Below, piece by piece: positions 1-8,324 of a stretch of 64,000 bases of DNA. The notes under the pieces were generated by a model. It searched no databases, was not told the origin of the DNA, and saw only the letters and a program-made list of their open reading frames with translations. The DNA comes from Sulfuritalea sp. (GTDB lineage Bacteria; Pseudomonadota; Gammaproteobacteria; Burkholderiales; Rhodocyclaceae), in NCBI GenBank assembly GCA_016716965.1, contig JADJUP010000016.1, forward strand, positions 1 through 64,000, in the 5' to 3' direction. Numbering within the stretch: position 1 is the stretch's first letter; the number at the start of each line of letters is the position of its first letter. The translations under genes and the position numbers were made by a program.

Positions 1-2
1 CC

Positions 3-602
3 ACCACGCTGCGCATGATCACCGCCGGGGCCCAGGCCAACCTGGCGGCGGTGAATTACCACTTCGGCTCGAAGGAGGCGCTGATCGAGGCGGTGTTCCG
101 CCGCCGCCTGACCTGGCTCAACGAGCAGCGCATCGCCGCCCTGACGGCCTTCGAGGCTGAGGCCAAAGGCGCGCCGCTGAAGCCGCGGCAGATCGTCGAA
201 GCCTTCTTCGGCGTCGCCATCCGCATGGCGGCCGACCGGAACGGCGGCCAGACCTTCATGCGCCTGCTCGGCCGCACCTACACCGAGCCCACCGACTTCA
301 TCCGCACCTTCCTCGCCGACGAATACGCCGAGGTCATCGCCCGCTTCAAGGCGGCCTTCTTCAAGGCCCTGCCCGACGTGCCGCAGGAGGAGTTCCTCTG
401 GCGCTTCCATTTCATGATGGGCGCGCTGTCCTATGCCATTTCCGGTGCCGACGCCCTGCGCCTGCTGGGCCCCATCGACGATTCCGATCCCGAGGCGCTG
501 TATGCGCGGCTGATGAGCTTCCTCATCGGCGGCCTGCGCGCGCCCTTGCCCGAAGTTTTAGCCAAACCCGCCAGGAAGCCGCGCGCCAAGCGCGCCGCCT
601 GA
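3..602 (+). CDS. TetR-family regulator, PsrA-like (5' truncated)
   Basis: Transcriptional repressor of the TetR family; the first residues lie off the window, and the frame is open from base 3. The end of the HTH is visible (LAAVNYHFGSKEAL), followed by a C-terminal ligand domain with FMRLLGRTY and WRFHFMMGALSYAISG. That pattern closely resembles PsrA, the fatty-acid-responsive regulator of Pseudomonas. It lies 15 bp upstream of fadE on the same strand, so control of the beta-oxidation operon by acyl ligands is a reasonable inference. The C-terminus is a basic Lys/Arg/Ala tail. Family certain; the PsrA assignment is by resemblance. Confidence 0.85.
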   Translation, partial: TTLRMITAGAQANLAAVNYHFGSKEALIEAVFRRRLTWLNEQRIAALTAFEAEAKGAPLKPRQIVEAFFGVAIRMAADRNGGQTFMRLLGRTYTEPTDFIRTFLADEYAEVIARFKAAFFKALPDVPQEEFLWRFHFMMGALSYAISGADALRLLGPIDDSDPEALYARLMSFLIGGLRAPLPEVLAKPARKPRAKRAA

Positions 603-617
603 CACAAGGAGAACGCC

Positions 618-2945
618 ATGACCTGGTTCCTCGTACTGATCGCTGCCATAGCCGCCGTGCTCCTGCTGCCGCCGTTGCGCCGCGCCGTGCTTACCGGGCC
701 GATTTTTGGCCTTTACAAGAAGATGCTGCCCGCCATGTCGCAGACCGAGCGCGAGGCGCTGGAAGCCGGTACCGTCTGGTGGGAAGGCGAACTCTTTTCC
801 GGCAAGCCGGCCTGGGACAAGCTGCTGGCCTATCCGCAGCCGAAGCTCACGACGGAGGAGCAGTCCTTCCTCGACCAGGAATGCGAGGCGCTGTGCGCCA
901 TGTGCCACGACTGGGACACGACACAGATCCATCACGACCTGCCGCCGGAGGTCTGGGCCTACATCAAGGAGAAGGGTTTTCTCGGCATGATCATCCCGAA
1001 GCGCTACGGCGGCCTGGAGTTCTCCGCCTACGCGCATTCGGCGGTGGTGCAAAAGCTGTCCACGCGCTGCTCGGCGGCCGCGGTGTCGGTGATGGTGCCC
1101 AACTCGCTGGGCCCGGCCGAACTGCTGCTGCACTACGGCACCGAGGCACAGAAGGACCACTACCTGCCGCGCCTGGCGAAGGGACTTGAGATTCCCGCCT
1201 TCGCCCTGACCAGCCCGCAGGCCGGCTCGGATGCGGCATCGATTCCCGACCTCGGCATCGTCTGCAAGGGCCAGTGGCAGGGCAAGGAAGTGATCGGCAT
1301 GCGCGTCACCTGGGACAAGCGCTACATCACCTTGGGCCCGATCTGCACCATCCTCGGGTTGGCCTTCCGCCTGCAGGACCCGGACCACTTGCTCGGCGAT
1401 GTCGACGACCTGGGCATCACCTGCGCGCTGGTACCGACCGACCATCCCGGCGTGAACATCGGCCGCCGCCATTTCCCGCTCAACGCCGTGTTCCAGAATG
1501 GGCCCAACTCGGGCAAGGACGTCTTCATGCCGCTGGACTGGATCATCGGTGGTCCGGCCATGGCCGGTCAGGGCTGGCGCATGCTCATGGAGTGCCTCGC
1601 GGCGGGGCGCTCGATCTCGCTTCCCTCCTCCAACACCGGCATGTCCAAGCTCGCGGTGCGCGCCACCGGCGCCTACGCCCGCGTCCGCAGCCAGTTCAAG
1701 ACCGCGATCGGCCGCTTCGAGGGCATCGAGGAACCGCTCGCGCGCATGGGCGGCAACCTTTACCTGATGGACGCGGCGCGCAGCATGACCGCCGGCGCCA
1801 TCGACCTCGGCGAGAAGCCCTCGGTGGTCTCCGCCATCGTCAAGTACCACGTCACCGAGCGCACGCGCCAGGTGGTCAACGACGCGATGGACATCCTCGG
1901 CGGCAAGGGCATCTGCCTCGGCCCCAACAACTTCATGGGCCGCGCCTACCAGCAGATCCCGGTGGCGATCACGGTCGAGGGCGCCAACATCCTGACCCGC
2001 AGCCTGATCATCTTCGGCCAGGGCGCGATCCGCTGCCATCCCTACGTGCTGAAGGAAATGGCGGCGGCGAGGAATCCGGACGCGGCGCAGGGCCTGCGCG
2101 ACTTCGATGCCGCCTTCAGCGCCCACCTCTGGTTCATCTGGACCCGCGGCTTCCGCGCCTGGAGCATGGGCCTCACCGGTTCCAACTTCGCTTCGGTGCC
2201 GGGCAACGTGGCGCCCGAAACGCGGCGCTACTACCAGCAGCTGTCGCGCTTCTCGGCGGCCTTCGCCTTCCTCGCCGACGTCTCGATGTTCGTCATGGGC
2301 GGCGACCTCAAGCGCAAGGAAAAGCTCTCGGCGCGCCTGGGCGACATCCTTTCGCTGATGTACCTCGCCTCGGCCACCGTCAAGCGCTACGAGGCCGAAG
2401 GTCGCCAGGCAGCCGACGCGCCGCTGATGCACTGGGCGATCTGGGACGCCATGTTCAAGATGCAGAACGCCTTCGAGGGCGTGATTTCCAACTACCCGAA
2501 CCGTTTCATCGCCGCCCTGCTGCACTGGTACATCTTCCCGCTCGGCCGCCCCTACGAAGTGCCCTCCGACAAGCTCGGCCATGAGGTGGCGCAACTCCTG
2601 ATCGAACCTTCCGCCACGCGCGACCGGCTCACCGCCGGCATGTTCGTGCCGCGCGACGAGATGGATGCGGTCGGCGTTATCGAACTGGCACTGGAAGCGA
2701 CCATCGCTGCCGAGCCGATCGAAGCGCGCATCCGCAAGGCGGTGAAGGAGGGAAGAGTCGGCGCTGGCGACACGGCGAAACAAGCCGTTCACGCTTTCGA
2801 GGCCGGCGTCATTACGGCCGAGGAACTGGCCCTGCTGCAACGCCGTGCCGCGCTACGCGACCGCGCCATCGCCGTCGACGATTTCCCGCAGGACTTTGCT
2901 ACCGAGCAGGCCGGCGCGCCGCAAATCCTGCGCAAGGTTGCATGA
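618..2945 (+). CDS. fadE: Acyl-CoA dehydrogenase FadE
   Basis: FAD-dependent acyl-CoA dehydrogenase of the long FadE type (775 aa), catalysing the first step of fatty-acid beta-oxidation. An N-terminal membrane helix (about residues 3-20, FLVLIAAIAAVLLLPP) anchors it to the inner membrane. Visible family blocks are AFALTSPQAGSDA (about 194), the catalytic-region TVEGANILTRS (about 451) and GQGAIRCHPYVL. An AGGAGA ribosome site precedes the ATG, 15 bp after the PsrA-like gene. Near residues 713-720 the protein contains R-V-G-A-G-D-T-A, encoded by the dispersed 24-bp repeat, in the linker before the last helical segment. Confidence 0.95.
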   Translation: MTWFLVLIAAIAAVLLLPPLRRAVLTGPIFGLYKKMLPAMSQTEREALEAGTVWWEGELFSGKPAWDKLLAYPQPKLTTEEQSFLDQECEALCAMCHDWDTTQIHHDLPPEVWAYIKEKGFLGMIIPKRYGGLEFSAYAHSAVVQKLSTRCSAAAVSVMVPNSLGPAELLLHYGTEAQKDHYLPRLAKGLEIPAFALTSPQAGSDAASIPDLGIVCKGQWQGKEVIGMRVTWDKRYITLGPICTILGLAFRLQDPDHLLGDVDDLGITCALVPTDHPGVNIGRRHFPLNAVFQNGPNSGKDVFMPLDWIIGGPAMAGQGWRMLMECLAAGRSISLPSSNTGMSKLAVRATGAYARVRSQFKTAIGRFEGIEEPLARMGGNLYLMDAARSMTAGAIDLGEKPSVVSAIVKYHVTERTRQVVNDAMDILGGKGICLGPNNFMGRAYQQIPVAITVEGANILTRSLIIFGQGAIRCHPYVLKEMAAARNPDAAQGLRDFDAAFSAHLWFIWTRGFRAWSMGLTGSNFASVPGNVAPETRRYYQQLSRFSAAFAFLADVSMFVMGGDLKRKEKLSARLGDILSLMYLASATVKRYEAEGRQAADAPLMHWAIWDAMFKMQNAFEGVISNYPNRFIAALLHWYIFPLGRPYEVPSDKLGHEVAQLLIEPSATRDRLTAGMFVPRDEMDAVGVIELALEATIAAEPIEARIRKAVKEGRVGAGDTAKQAVHAFEAGVITAEELALLQRRAALRDRAIAVDDFPQDFATEQAGAPQILRKVA
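2754..2777 (+). repeat. Dispersed 24-bp repeat, copy 1
   Basis: AGAGTCGGCGC + TGGCGAC + ACGGCG, in frame in fadE as R-V-G-A-G-D-T-A. Confidence 0.85.
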
Positions 2946-2954
2946 AATCCTTGT

Positions 2955-3020
2955 CCGCAGATTACGCAGATTCACGCAGATGTATCAATACGAATCTGCG
3001 CAAATCTGCGTAATCTGCGG
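2955..3020. repeat. Palindromic element built from CGCAGATT units, copy A
   Basis: A 66-bp inverted repeat between fadE and the thiolase. The outer arms are perfect over 18 bp (starts CCGCAGATTACG, ends CGTAATCTGCGG). A third CGCAGAT/ATCTGCG pair lies inside, around a loop of about 12 nt. Each arm therefore holds three CGCAGAT(T) units. There is no T-run, so it is not a classical terminator; it could modulate read-through or mRNA stability. A second copy lies at 31878-31958. Confidence 0.9.
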
Positions 3021-3049
3021 AAAGAACACACTTTCATTCGAGGCTGCCC

Positions 3050-4339
3050 ATGAAATTCGAACCCGTCTATATCGTAGATGGCGCGCGCTCCCCATTCCTC
3101 AAGTCGCGCAACGTTCCGGGCCCCTTCTCGGCTTCGGACCTGGCAACGATTTCCGGCCGCGCGCTGCTGGCGCGCCAGCCTTTCGCCCCGGAAGACCTTG
3201 ACGAAGTCATCGTCGGCTGCGCCGGCCCCAGCGTGGACGAGGTGAACATCGGCCGCGTCATCGCTCTGCGCCTCGGTTGCGGCAACAAGGTGCCGGGCTG
3301 GACCGTGATGCGCAACTGCGCCTCGGGCATGCAGGCGCTGGATTCGGCGATCGCCAACATCCACAGCGGGCGCTCACAGCTGGTGCTGGCCGGCGGCGTC
3401 GATGCGCTGTCGCGCACGCCGCTGCTCTACTCGGACAAGATGGTGATGTGGTTCTCGCTGATGGCGCAGGCGCGCAGCATGGGCGCCAAACTCGGCATGT
3501 TCGCCAAACTTCGGCCGGCGATGCTGCTCACCCCGGTGATCGGCATCGTCAAGGGTCTCACCGACCCGGTGGTGAACCTGATGATGGGCCAGACCGCGGA
3601 GAACCTGGCCTGGAAATTCGGCATCTCGCGCCAGCAGATGGACGCCTTTTCGGTCGCCAGCCACAAGAAGGTTTCCGCCGCGCAGAAGGCCGGCCGCTTC
3701 GACGAGATCGTGCCGCTGATCGATGCCAATGGCAAAGTCTATGCCGAGGACGACGGCGTGCGCCACGATTCCAGCATGGAGGGGCTGGCCAAGCTCAAGC
3801 CTTTCTTCGACCGCAAGTACGGCAAGATCACCCCGGGCAACAGCTCGCAGATCACCGATGGCGCCGCCTGGCTGCTATTGGCGTCCGCCGAAGCCGTCGA
3901 GAAATACAAGCTGCAACCGATCGGCAAGATCACCGACACGCAATGGGCCGGCCTCGACCCGGCGCAGATGGGCCTCGGCCCGGTGCATGCCGCCACGCCC
4001 ATCCTGCAGCGCCACGGCCTGGGCCTGAACGACCTCGACGCCTGGGAAATCAACGAAGCCTTCGCCGCCCAGGTCATGGGCTGCGTCAAGGCCTGGGAAG
4101 ACCCGGCCTACTGCAAGGAACAGCTCGGGCTCGACGCGCCGCTCGGCACGCTGGATGCAGCGAAGCTCAACATCGACGGCGGCGCCATCGCGCTGGGGCA
4201 TCCGGTGGGCGCCTCCGGTGCGCGCATCGTGCTGCACCTGCTGCACATCCTGCGCCGCGAGAACAGGCAACGCGGCATCGCCAGCATCTGCATCGGCGGC
4301 GGTCAGGGCGGTGCCGTGCTCGTGGAGGCGATGCAATGA
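3050..4339 (+). CDS. Acetyl-CoA C-acyltransferase (thiolase, FadI-like)
   Basis: Thiolase (429 aa) performing the last, thiolytic step of beta-oxidation and releasing acetyl-CoA. The nucleophile Cys is at about residue 90 in MRNCASGMQA. The catalytic His lies in WEINEAFAAQ and in GGAIALGHPVGASGAR, and the second Cys is in CIGGGQGGA. The length fits the FadI-type long thiolases that pair with a FadB/FadJ-like alpha subunit. Its stop overlaps the ATG of the next gene (ATGA), as expected for subunits of one trifunctional complex. ATG at 3050 follows the palindromic element by about 30 bp. Confidence 0.93.
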   Translation: MKFEPVYIVDGARSPFLKSRNVPGPFSASDLATISGRALLARQPFAPEDLDEVIVGCAGPSVDEVNIGRVIALRLGCGNKVPGWTVMRNCASGMQALDSAIANIHSGRSQLVLAGGVDALSRTPLLYSDKMVMWFSLMAQARSMGAKLGMFAKLRPAMLLTPVIGIVKGLTDPVVNLMMGQTAENLAWKFGISRQQMDAFSVASHKKVSAAQKAGRFDEIVPLIDANGKVYAEDDGVRHDSSMEGLAKLKPFFDRKYGKITPGNSSQITDGAAWLLLASAEAVEKYKLQPIGKITDTQWAGLDPAQMGLGPVHAATPILQRHGLGLNDLDAWEINEAFAAQVMGCVKAWEDPAYCKEQLGLDAPLGTLDAAKLNIDGGAIALGHPVGASGARIVLHLLHILRRENRQRGIASICIGGGQGGAVLVEAMQ

Positions 4340-6264
4340 GCTACCGCAACTGGAAACTCGAACGCGAAGCCGATGGCGTGGCCTGGGCCATCCTCGACAC
4401 CGCGAATTCCTCGACCAACACGCTGGGCGCCGAGGTCATGACCGAACTCGGCCTGATCCTCGACGAATGCGAGAAGAACCCACCCAAGGGACTGATCTTC
4501 AAATCAGCCAAGGAAGCGGGCTTCATCGCCGGCGCCAACATCGAGGAATTCACCTCGGCTGACACGCCGGACAAGGCGCGCGTCATCATCCAGCGCGGTT
4601 GGGATGCCTACAACCGACTGGCCGCCGTGCGCTACCCGACGCTGGCCCTGGTGCGCGGCCACTGCATGGGCGGCGGCACCGAACTGGCGCTGGCCTGCCG
4701 CTACCGCATCGCGGTGGATGAGGCCGGCACCAAGTTCGCGCTGCCCGAGGTCATGCTGGGCATAGTCCCCGGCTGGGGCGGCATGCTGCGCCTGCCGCAG
4801 ATCGTCGGCCCCGCCGCGGCGATGGACATGATGCTGACCGGCAAGAACATCGATGCCAAACGCGCGAAGAAGATGGGCCTGGCCGACGAATGCGTGCCGC
4901 CGCGCGTCATGGAAAACGCCGCGCGCATGCTGGTGCTCTCGGGCAATCCGCCGCGCCAGGACAAGCTTCCCTTCATGCAGAAGCTGATGAACGGCCCGCT
5001 CAAGGGCATGGTCGCCGGCGGCGCGAAAAAGCAGGTGGCGAAGCGCGCGCGCCAGGAACACTACCCGGCGCCCTACGCCATCATCGATCAATGGCAGAAC
5101 TACGGCGGCAATACGCTGGCGGTGCCGGCCGACAAGCCGACCTCGCTCGACGCGCTGGTCAAGCACCCGACCACGCGCAACCTGATCCGCGTCTTCTTCC
5201 TGCAGGACCGGCTCAAGGGCTTCGGCAAGGACGCCAGGAACTTCGCGCCGCAGCGCGTGCATGTCGTCGGCGCCGGCGTCATGGGCGGCGACATCGCCGC
5301 CTGGTGCGTGCTGCGCGGCATGACCGTGACGCTGCAGGACCAGAACGTGGAACGCATCGCGCCGGCCGTGGGGCGCGCGGCGAAGTTCTTCGAGAAGAAG
5401 CTGCGCGACAAGAAGCTCGCGCGCTTTGCGCTCGACCGCCTGATCGCCGACCCGAAAGGCGAGGGCGTGCGCCAGGCCGACGTGATCATCGAGGCCATCT
5501 TCGAAAACCTCGAAGCCAAGCAGGCGCTGTTCGCCGACATCGAGGCGCGCGCCAAGCCCGATGCGCTGATCGCCACCAACACGTCTTCGCTCAAGCTGGC
5601 CGACATCGCGGCGACTTTCAAGGACCCCTCGCGCCTGGTCGGCATCCACTTCTTCAACCCGGTGGCGATGATGCCGCTGGTCGAGGTGGTGGCCGGCGAG
5701 AAGACCGCGCCCGAGGTCGCGCAGAAGGCCGCCGCCTTCGTGCGCAAGATCGACAAGCTGCCGCTGCCGGTGAAGGACGCGCCGGGCTTCCTGGTCAATG
5801 CCGTGCTCGGCCCCTACATGAACGAGGCCATGAAGTGCGTCGACGAAGGCATCGCGCCCGAGGCCATCGACGCCGCGCTGGTGGCCTTCGGCATGCCCAT
5901 GGGCCCGATCGAACTCGCCGACACCGTCGGCCTCGACGTCGCGGTGCATGCCGGCAAGCAACTGGTCGGCGATGCGACCCCGCCGAAAAAGCTGGTCGAA
6001 CTGTTCGAGGCCGGCAAGCTGGGAAAGAAGTCCGGCCAGGGTTTCTACACCTGGGTGGATGGCAAGGCGCAAAGAGTCGGCGCTGGCGGCACGGCGAATC
6101 CGCAATTGGCCGAACGCATGCTGAGGCCTTTGCTCGACGCGACGCAGCGTCTGGTCAGGGATGGCGTGGTGGCCGATGCCGAGCTGGCCGATGCCGGCGT
6201 GATCTTCGGCACCGGCTTCGCGCCCTACACCGGCGGGCCGATGAACTACCTGCAGAGCCGCTAG
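4336..6264 (+). CDS. Fatty-acid oxidation alpha subunit (enoyl-CoA hydratase / 3-hydroxyacyl-CoA dehydrogenase)
   Basis: Multifunctional FadB/FadJ-like protein (642 aa). The N-terminal crotonase domain (residues 1-250) shows AGANIEEF and HCMGGGTELALAC. The NAD-binding 3-hydroxyacyl-CoA dehydrogenase domain starts at about 310 (VHVVGAGVMGGDIAAW) with NTSSLKL and GIHFFNPVAMMPLVEVV, followed by two C-terminal helical domains. The ATG overlaps the thiolase stop by 4 nt. Between the two C-terminal domains lies R-V-G-A-G-G-T-A, encoded by the dispersed repeat (6073-6096). The paralogue at 36.8 kb has a copy in the equivalent linker. Confidence 0.93.
   Translation: MSYRNWKLEREADGVAWAILDTANSSTNTLGAEVMTELGLILDECEKNPPKGLIFKSAKEAGFIAGANIEEFTSADTPDKARVIIQRGWDAYNRLAAVRYPTLALVRGHCMGGGTELALACRYRIAVDEAGTKFALPEVMLGIVPGWGGMLRLPQIVGPAAAMDMMLTGKNIDAKRAKKMGLADECVPPRVMENAARMLVLSGNPPRQDKLPFMQKLMNGPLKGMVAGGAKKQVAKRARQEHYPAPYAIIDQWQNYGGNTLAVPADKPTSLDALVKHPTTRNLIRVFFLQDRLKGFGKDARNFAPQRVHVVGAGVMGGDIAAWCVLRGMTVTLQDQNVERIAPAVGRAAKFFEKKLRDKKLARFALDRLIADPKGEGVRQADVIIEAIFENLEAKQALFADIEARAKPDALIATNTSSLKLADIAATFKDPSRLVGIHFFNPVAMMPLVEVVAGEKTAPEVAQKAAAFVRKIDKLPLPVKDAPGFLVNAVLGPYMNEAMKCVDEGIAPEAIDAALVAFGMPMGPIELADTVGLDVAVHAGKQLVGDATPPKKLVELFEAGKLGKKSGQGFYTWVDGKAQRVGAGGTANPQLAERMLRPLLDATQRLVRDGVVADAELADAGVIFGTGFAPYTGGPMNYLQSR
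6073..6096 (+). repeat. Dispersed 24-bp repeat, copy 2
   Basis: AGAGTCGGCGC + TGGCGGC + ACGGCG, in frame in the FadB-like gene as R-V-G-A-G-G-T-A. Confidence 0.85.
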
Positions 6265-6275
6265 GCCGGGCCGGC

Positions 6276-7220
6276 TCAGGAGCCGGCCTGGACCAGCGTC
6301 AGTATCAGCGGCGTGGACAAGGCGGCAATGCCGGTGGAAATCACCAGGCTTCCCGCCACCGCGCCTTCGAGAACCTTGAACTGGCGCGACATCAAATAGA
6401 CGTTGGCGCCGACGCCAATGGAAGCGAGCAGCACCACCACCTGGGTTTCCATCGGCGGCAAGTCGAGCAGGCGGGCAAGCAGCCAGACCACGAGGGGCTG
6501 CAGCAGGACCTTGATGCCCGAGATGGCCAGGCTGATGCGCAGGCCGACGCGGATGCCGTATTCGGCCAGGCCCATGCCCAGCGCAACCAGGGCCAGCGGT
6601 GCGGCGGCCTTGCCGACGAAGGACAGCGGAAGATCCAGCGGCGCCGGAATGGAAAACCCGGCGAGGCCGAACAGGGCGCCGGAAACGATGGCGGCGACGA
6701 TGGGGTTGGTCAGCACGGCGACCAGTGTGCGCGCACCGCCGTGCAGGTTCAGGCTGCCGTGCCTGGCCCATTCGACGGAGGCGGTGACCAGCGTCCACAG
6801 GATCAGCGCATTGAAGACCAGGATCAGCGCCACCGAGGGCGTTGCCGCTTCGCCCAGGATCAGGGTCGACAGCGGCAGGCCGAGCATCACGTTGTTCGAG
6901 AAGATGCCGCCCAGGGCGAATACCGATTGTTCGACGCCGTTCAGCGCGAAGAGCCTCCAGGCGATCACGCGTCCGATGGCAAAGACCAGCAGGCAACTGC
7001 CGAAGTAGGCGAACAGCAGGCGCTCGTCGACCGGAGGCAGGCTGGAAAGCTTGCTCATCAGGCGAAACAGCATGACCGGCAGGGCAACCGAAAACACCAG
7101 CCAGGAAAGCCGTTGCGACCAGCCGTCGGGCAACCGCGCCATGCGCTTCAGGACATAACCGGCGAGCACCAGGGCAAACAGCGGAACGGCCAGGCCGAGG
7201 TTGTCGAGGAAGGTGGTCAT
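6276..7220 (-). CDS. AEC (auxin efflux carrier) family transporter
   Basis: Inner-membrane carrier (314 aa) with about ten predicted hydrophobic segments. The N-terminal half contains FALGGIFSNNVMLGLPL, the conserved Asn-rich crossing-point motif of AEC/BART transporters. The second half has ALVALGMGLAEYGI, matching the repeated inverted topology. Members export or import small organic acids; the substrate cannot be read from sequence. It is convergent with the beta-oxidation operon (11 bp between stops). Confidence 0.85.
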   Translation of the reverse strand: MTTFLDNLGLAVPLFALVLAGYVLKRMARLPDGWSQRLSWLVFSVALPVMLFRLMSKLSSLPPVDERLLFAYFGSCLLVFAIGRVIAWRLFALNGVEQSVFALGGIFSNNVMLGLPLSTLILGEAATPSVALILVFNALILWTLVTASVEWARHGSLNLHGGARTLVAVLTNPIVAAIVSGALFGLAGFSIPAPLDLPLSFVGKAAAPLALVALGMGLAEYGIRVGLRISLAISGIKVLLQPLVVWLLARLLDLPPMETQVVVLLASIGVGANVYLMSRQFKVLEGAVAGSLVISTGIAALSTPLILTLVQAGS

Positions 7221-7288
7221 GGTTCGCCTGTCCGCCTGCGCTGGTCAGGCAGGTGGGATGTCAGCGTGGCGGCCGCCGCGGCGCGAAT

Positions 7289-7579
7289 TCAAACGCCTTC
7301 GATGATGCGTATCTCCCGCTCGGCACCATCATCGAGCGCGGCCAGCGCCGCCTGGTAGCCGGGACTGTCATGGGCGGCAACGGCCTGCGCGACACTGTCG
7401 AATTCGATGACCACGGTACGCTGCATGAGCCCCAGCTCGTAGACCTTGGCCGGTTCGCCACGCGCCAGGAAACGCCCGCCACCGGCAGCAATGGATGGCC
7501 CGGCGAGCTTGGCGTAGGCCGCCAGCTTGTCGGCGTCGTTCACCGAACGATAGGTGCTGATCCAATAGGCCTTGGGCAT
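7289..7579 (-). CDS. DUF1330 family protein
   Basis: Small cytosolic alpha/beta-barrel protein (96 aa) of the DUF1330 family, related to dimeric ferredoxin-like folds. Family blocks visible are KAYWISTYRSVND, GGGRFLARG, VVIEFDSVAQAVAAHDSPGYQAAL and R-I-I-E-G. The start MPKAYWIS (7579) is preceded by GGAAAG; a longer frame to 7672 exists but has no family resemblance. Function unknown. A second, divergent DUF1330 gene is at 24629. Confidence 0.85.
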   Translation of the reverse strand: MPKAYWISTYRSVNDADKLAAYAKLAGPSIAAGGGRFLARGEPAKVYELGLMQRTVVIEFDSVAQAVAAHDSPGYQAALAALDDGAEREIRIIEGV

Positions 7580-7811
7580 GGCTTTCCTTTCATTGAATGT
7601 TCGTGCGTAACGTGCCCCATTATCGGCCGTTTTACGCCGACACTCCACGCAAGACCATTTGATCTGGCGCACTTGACTTCAGATCCTGTCTCAGGAAGGT
7701 CACGGTCCGCGCCGGCCCCTCTCCCACGCACGCAGCGCAAGCGATGTGCGCCTGCCACCCGGTTCTTGCGCGCCCTATACTGACAGCTTGATCGATACAT
7801 GGAGCAAAGCC

Positions 7812-8207
7812 ATGGGCCACGAAGGCGTAAAGATTGCGGGCCGCGAGCCGGTGCTGCGGGTGATGCCGATGCCGGCCGACATGAACGGCAACGGCGACAT
7901 CTTCGGCGGCTGGGTCATGGCCCAGTGCGACATCGCCGCCGCGATTCCGGCGATGCGCATGGCGCGCGGCCGCATCGCCACGGTTGCGGTCAACTCCTTC
8001 CTCTTCAAGCAGCCGATCTCGGTCGGCGACATCGTCAGTTTCTACGCCGAGATCGTCAAGGTCGGCCGTACCTCGATCACCGTCGACGTGCAGGTCTATG
8101 CCGAGCGCAACCCGAGCAATCCGGTGGTGGTCAAGGTGACCGAGGCGCAGTTCACCTACGTCGCGATCCACGACGACGGCAGCAAGCGCGAACTGCCGCA
8201 GGCCTGA
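7812..8207 (+). CDS. Acyl-CoA thioesterase (YciA-like hotdog protein)
   Basis: Hotdog-fold thioesterase (131 aa) hydrolysing acyl-CoA to free acid and CoA. Key blocks are RVMPMPADMNGNGDIFGGWVM (catalytic Asp/Asn loop followed by the central helix), SFLFKQPISVGDIVSFYAEI and VTEAQFTYVAI. The ATG at 7812 gives the normal N-terminus. It could relieve CoA sequestration alongside the Fad enzymes. It is divergent from the DUF1330 gene; the 232 bp between them hold no visible gene. Confidence 0.9.
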   Translation: MGHEGVKIAGREPVLRVMPMPADMNGNGDIFGGWVMAQCDIAAAIPAMRMARGRIATVAVNSFLFKQPISVGDIVSFYAEIVKVGRTSITVDVQVYAERNPSNPVVVKVTEAQFTYVAIHDDGSKRELPQA

Positions 8208-8324
8208 GAGTGCTTGCGTCGACGTCTGCCGTCGCGGCAGGCGGCCGATGCGGGTAATATGATCGAGGCTGGTATCGACCGGCCGCACCGGATTTTTCCA
8301 CGCTGGCGCCACATTCCATTCGCC

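Noticed and set aside
2955..3020. Palindromic element as the intrinsic terminator of fadE.
   Set aside because: The stem is not followed by a T-run on either strand, and a second copy has the same structure in another context, so it is treated as a repeat element.
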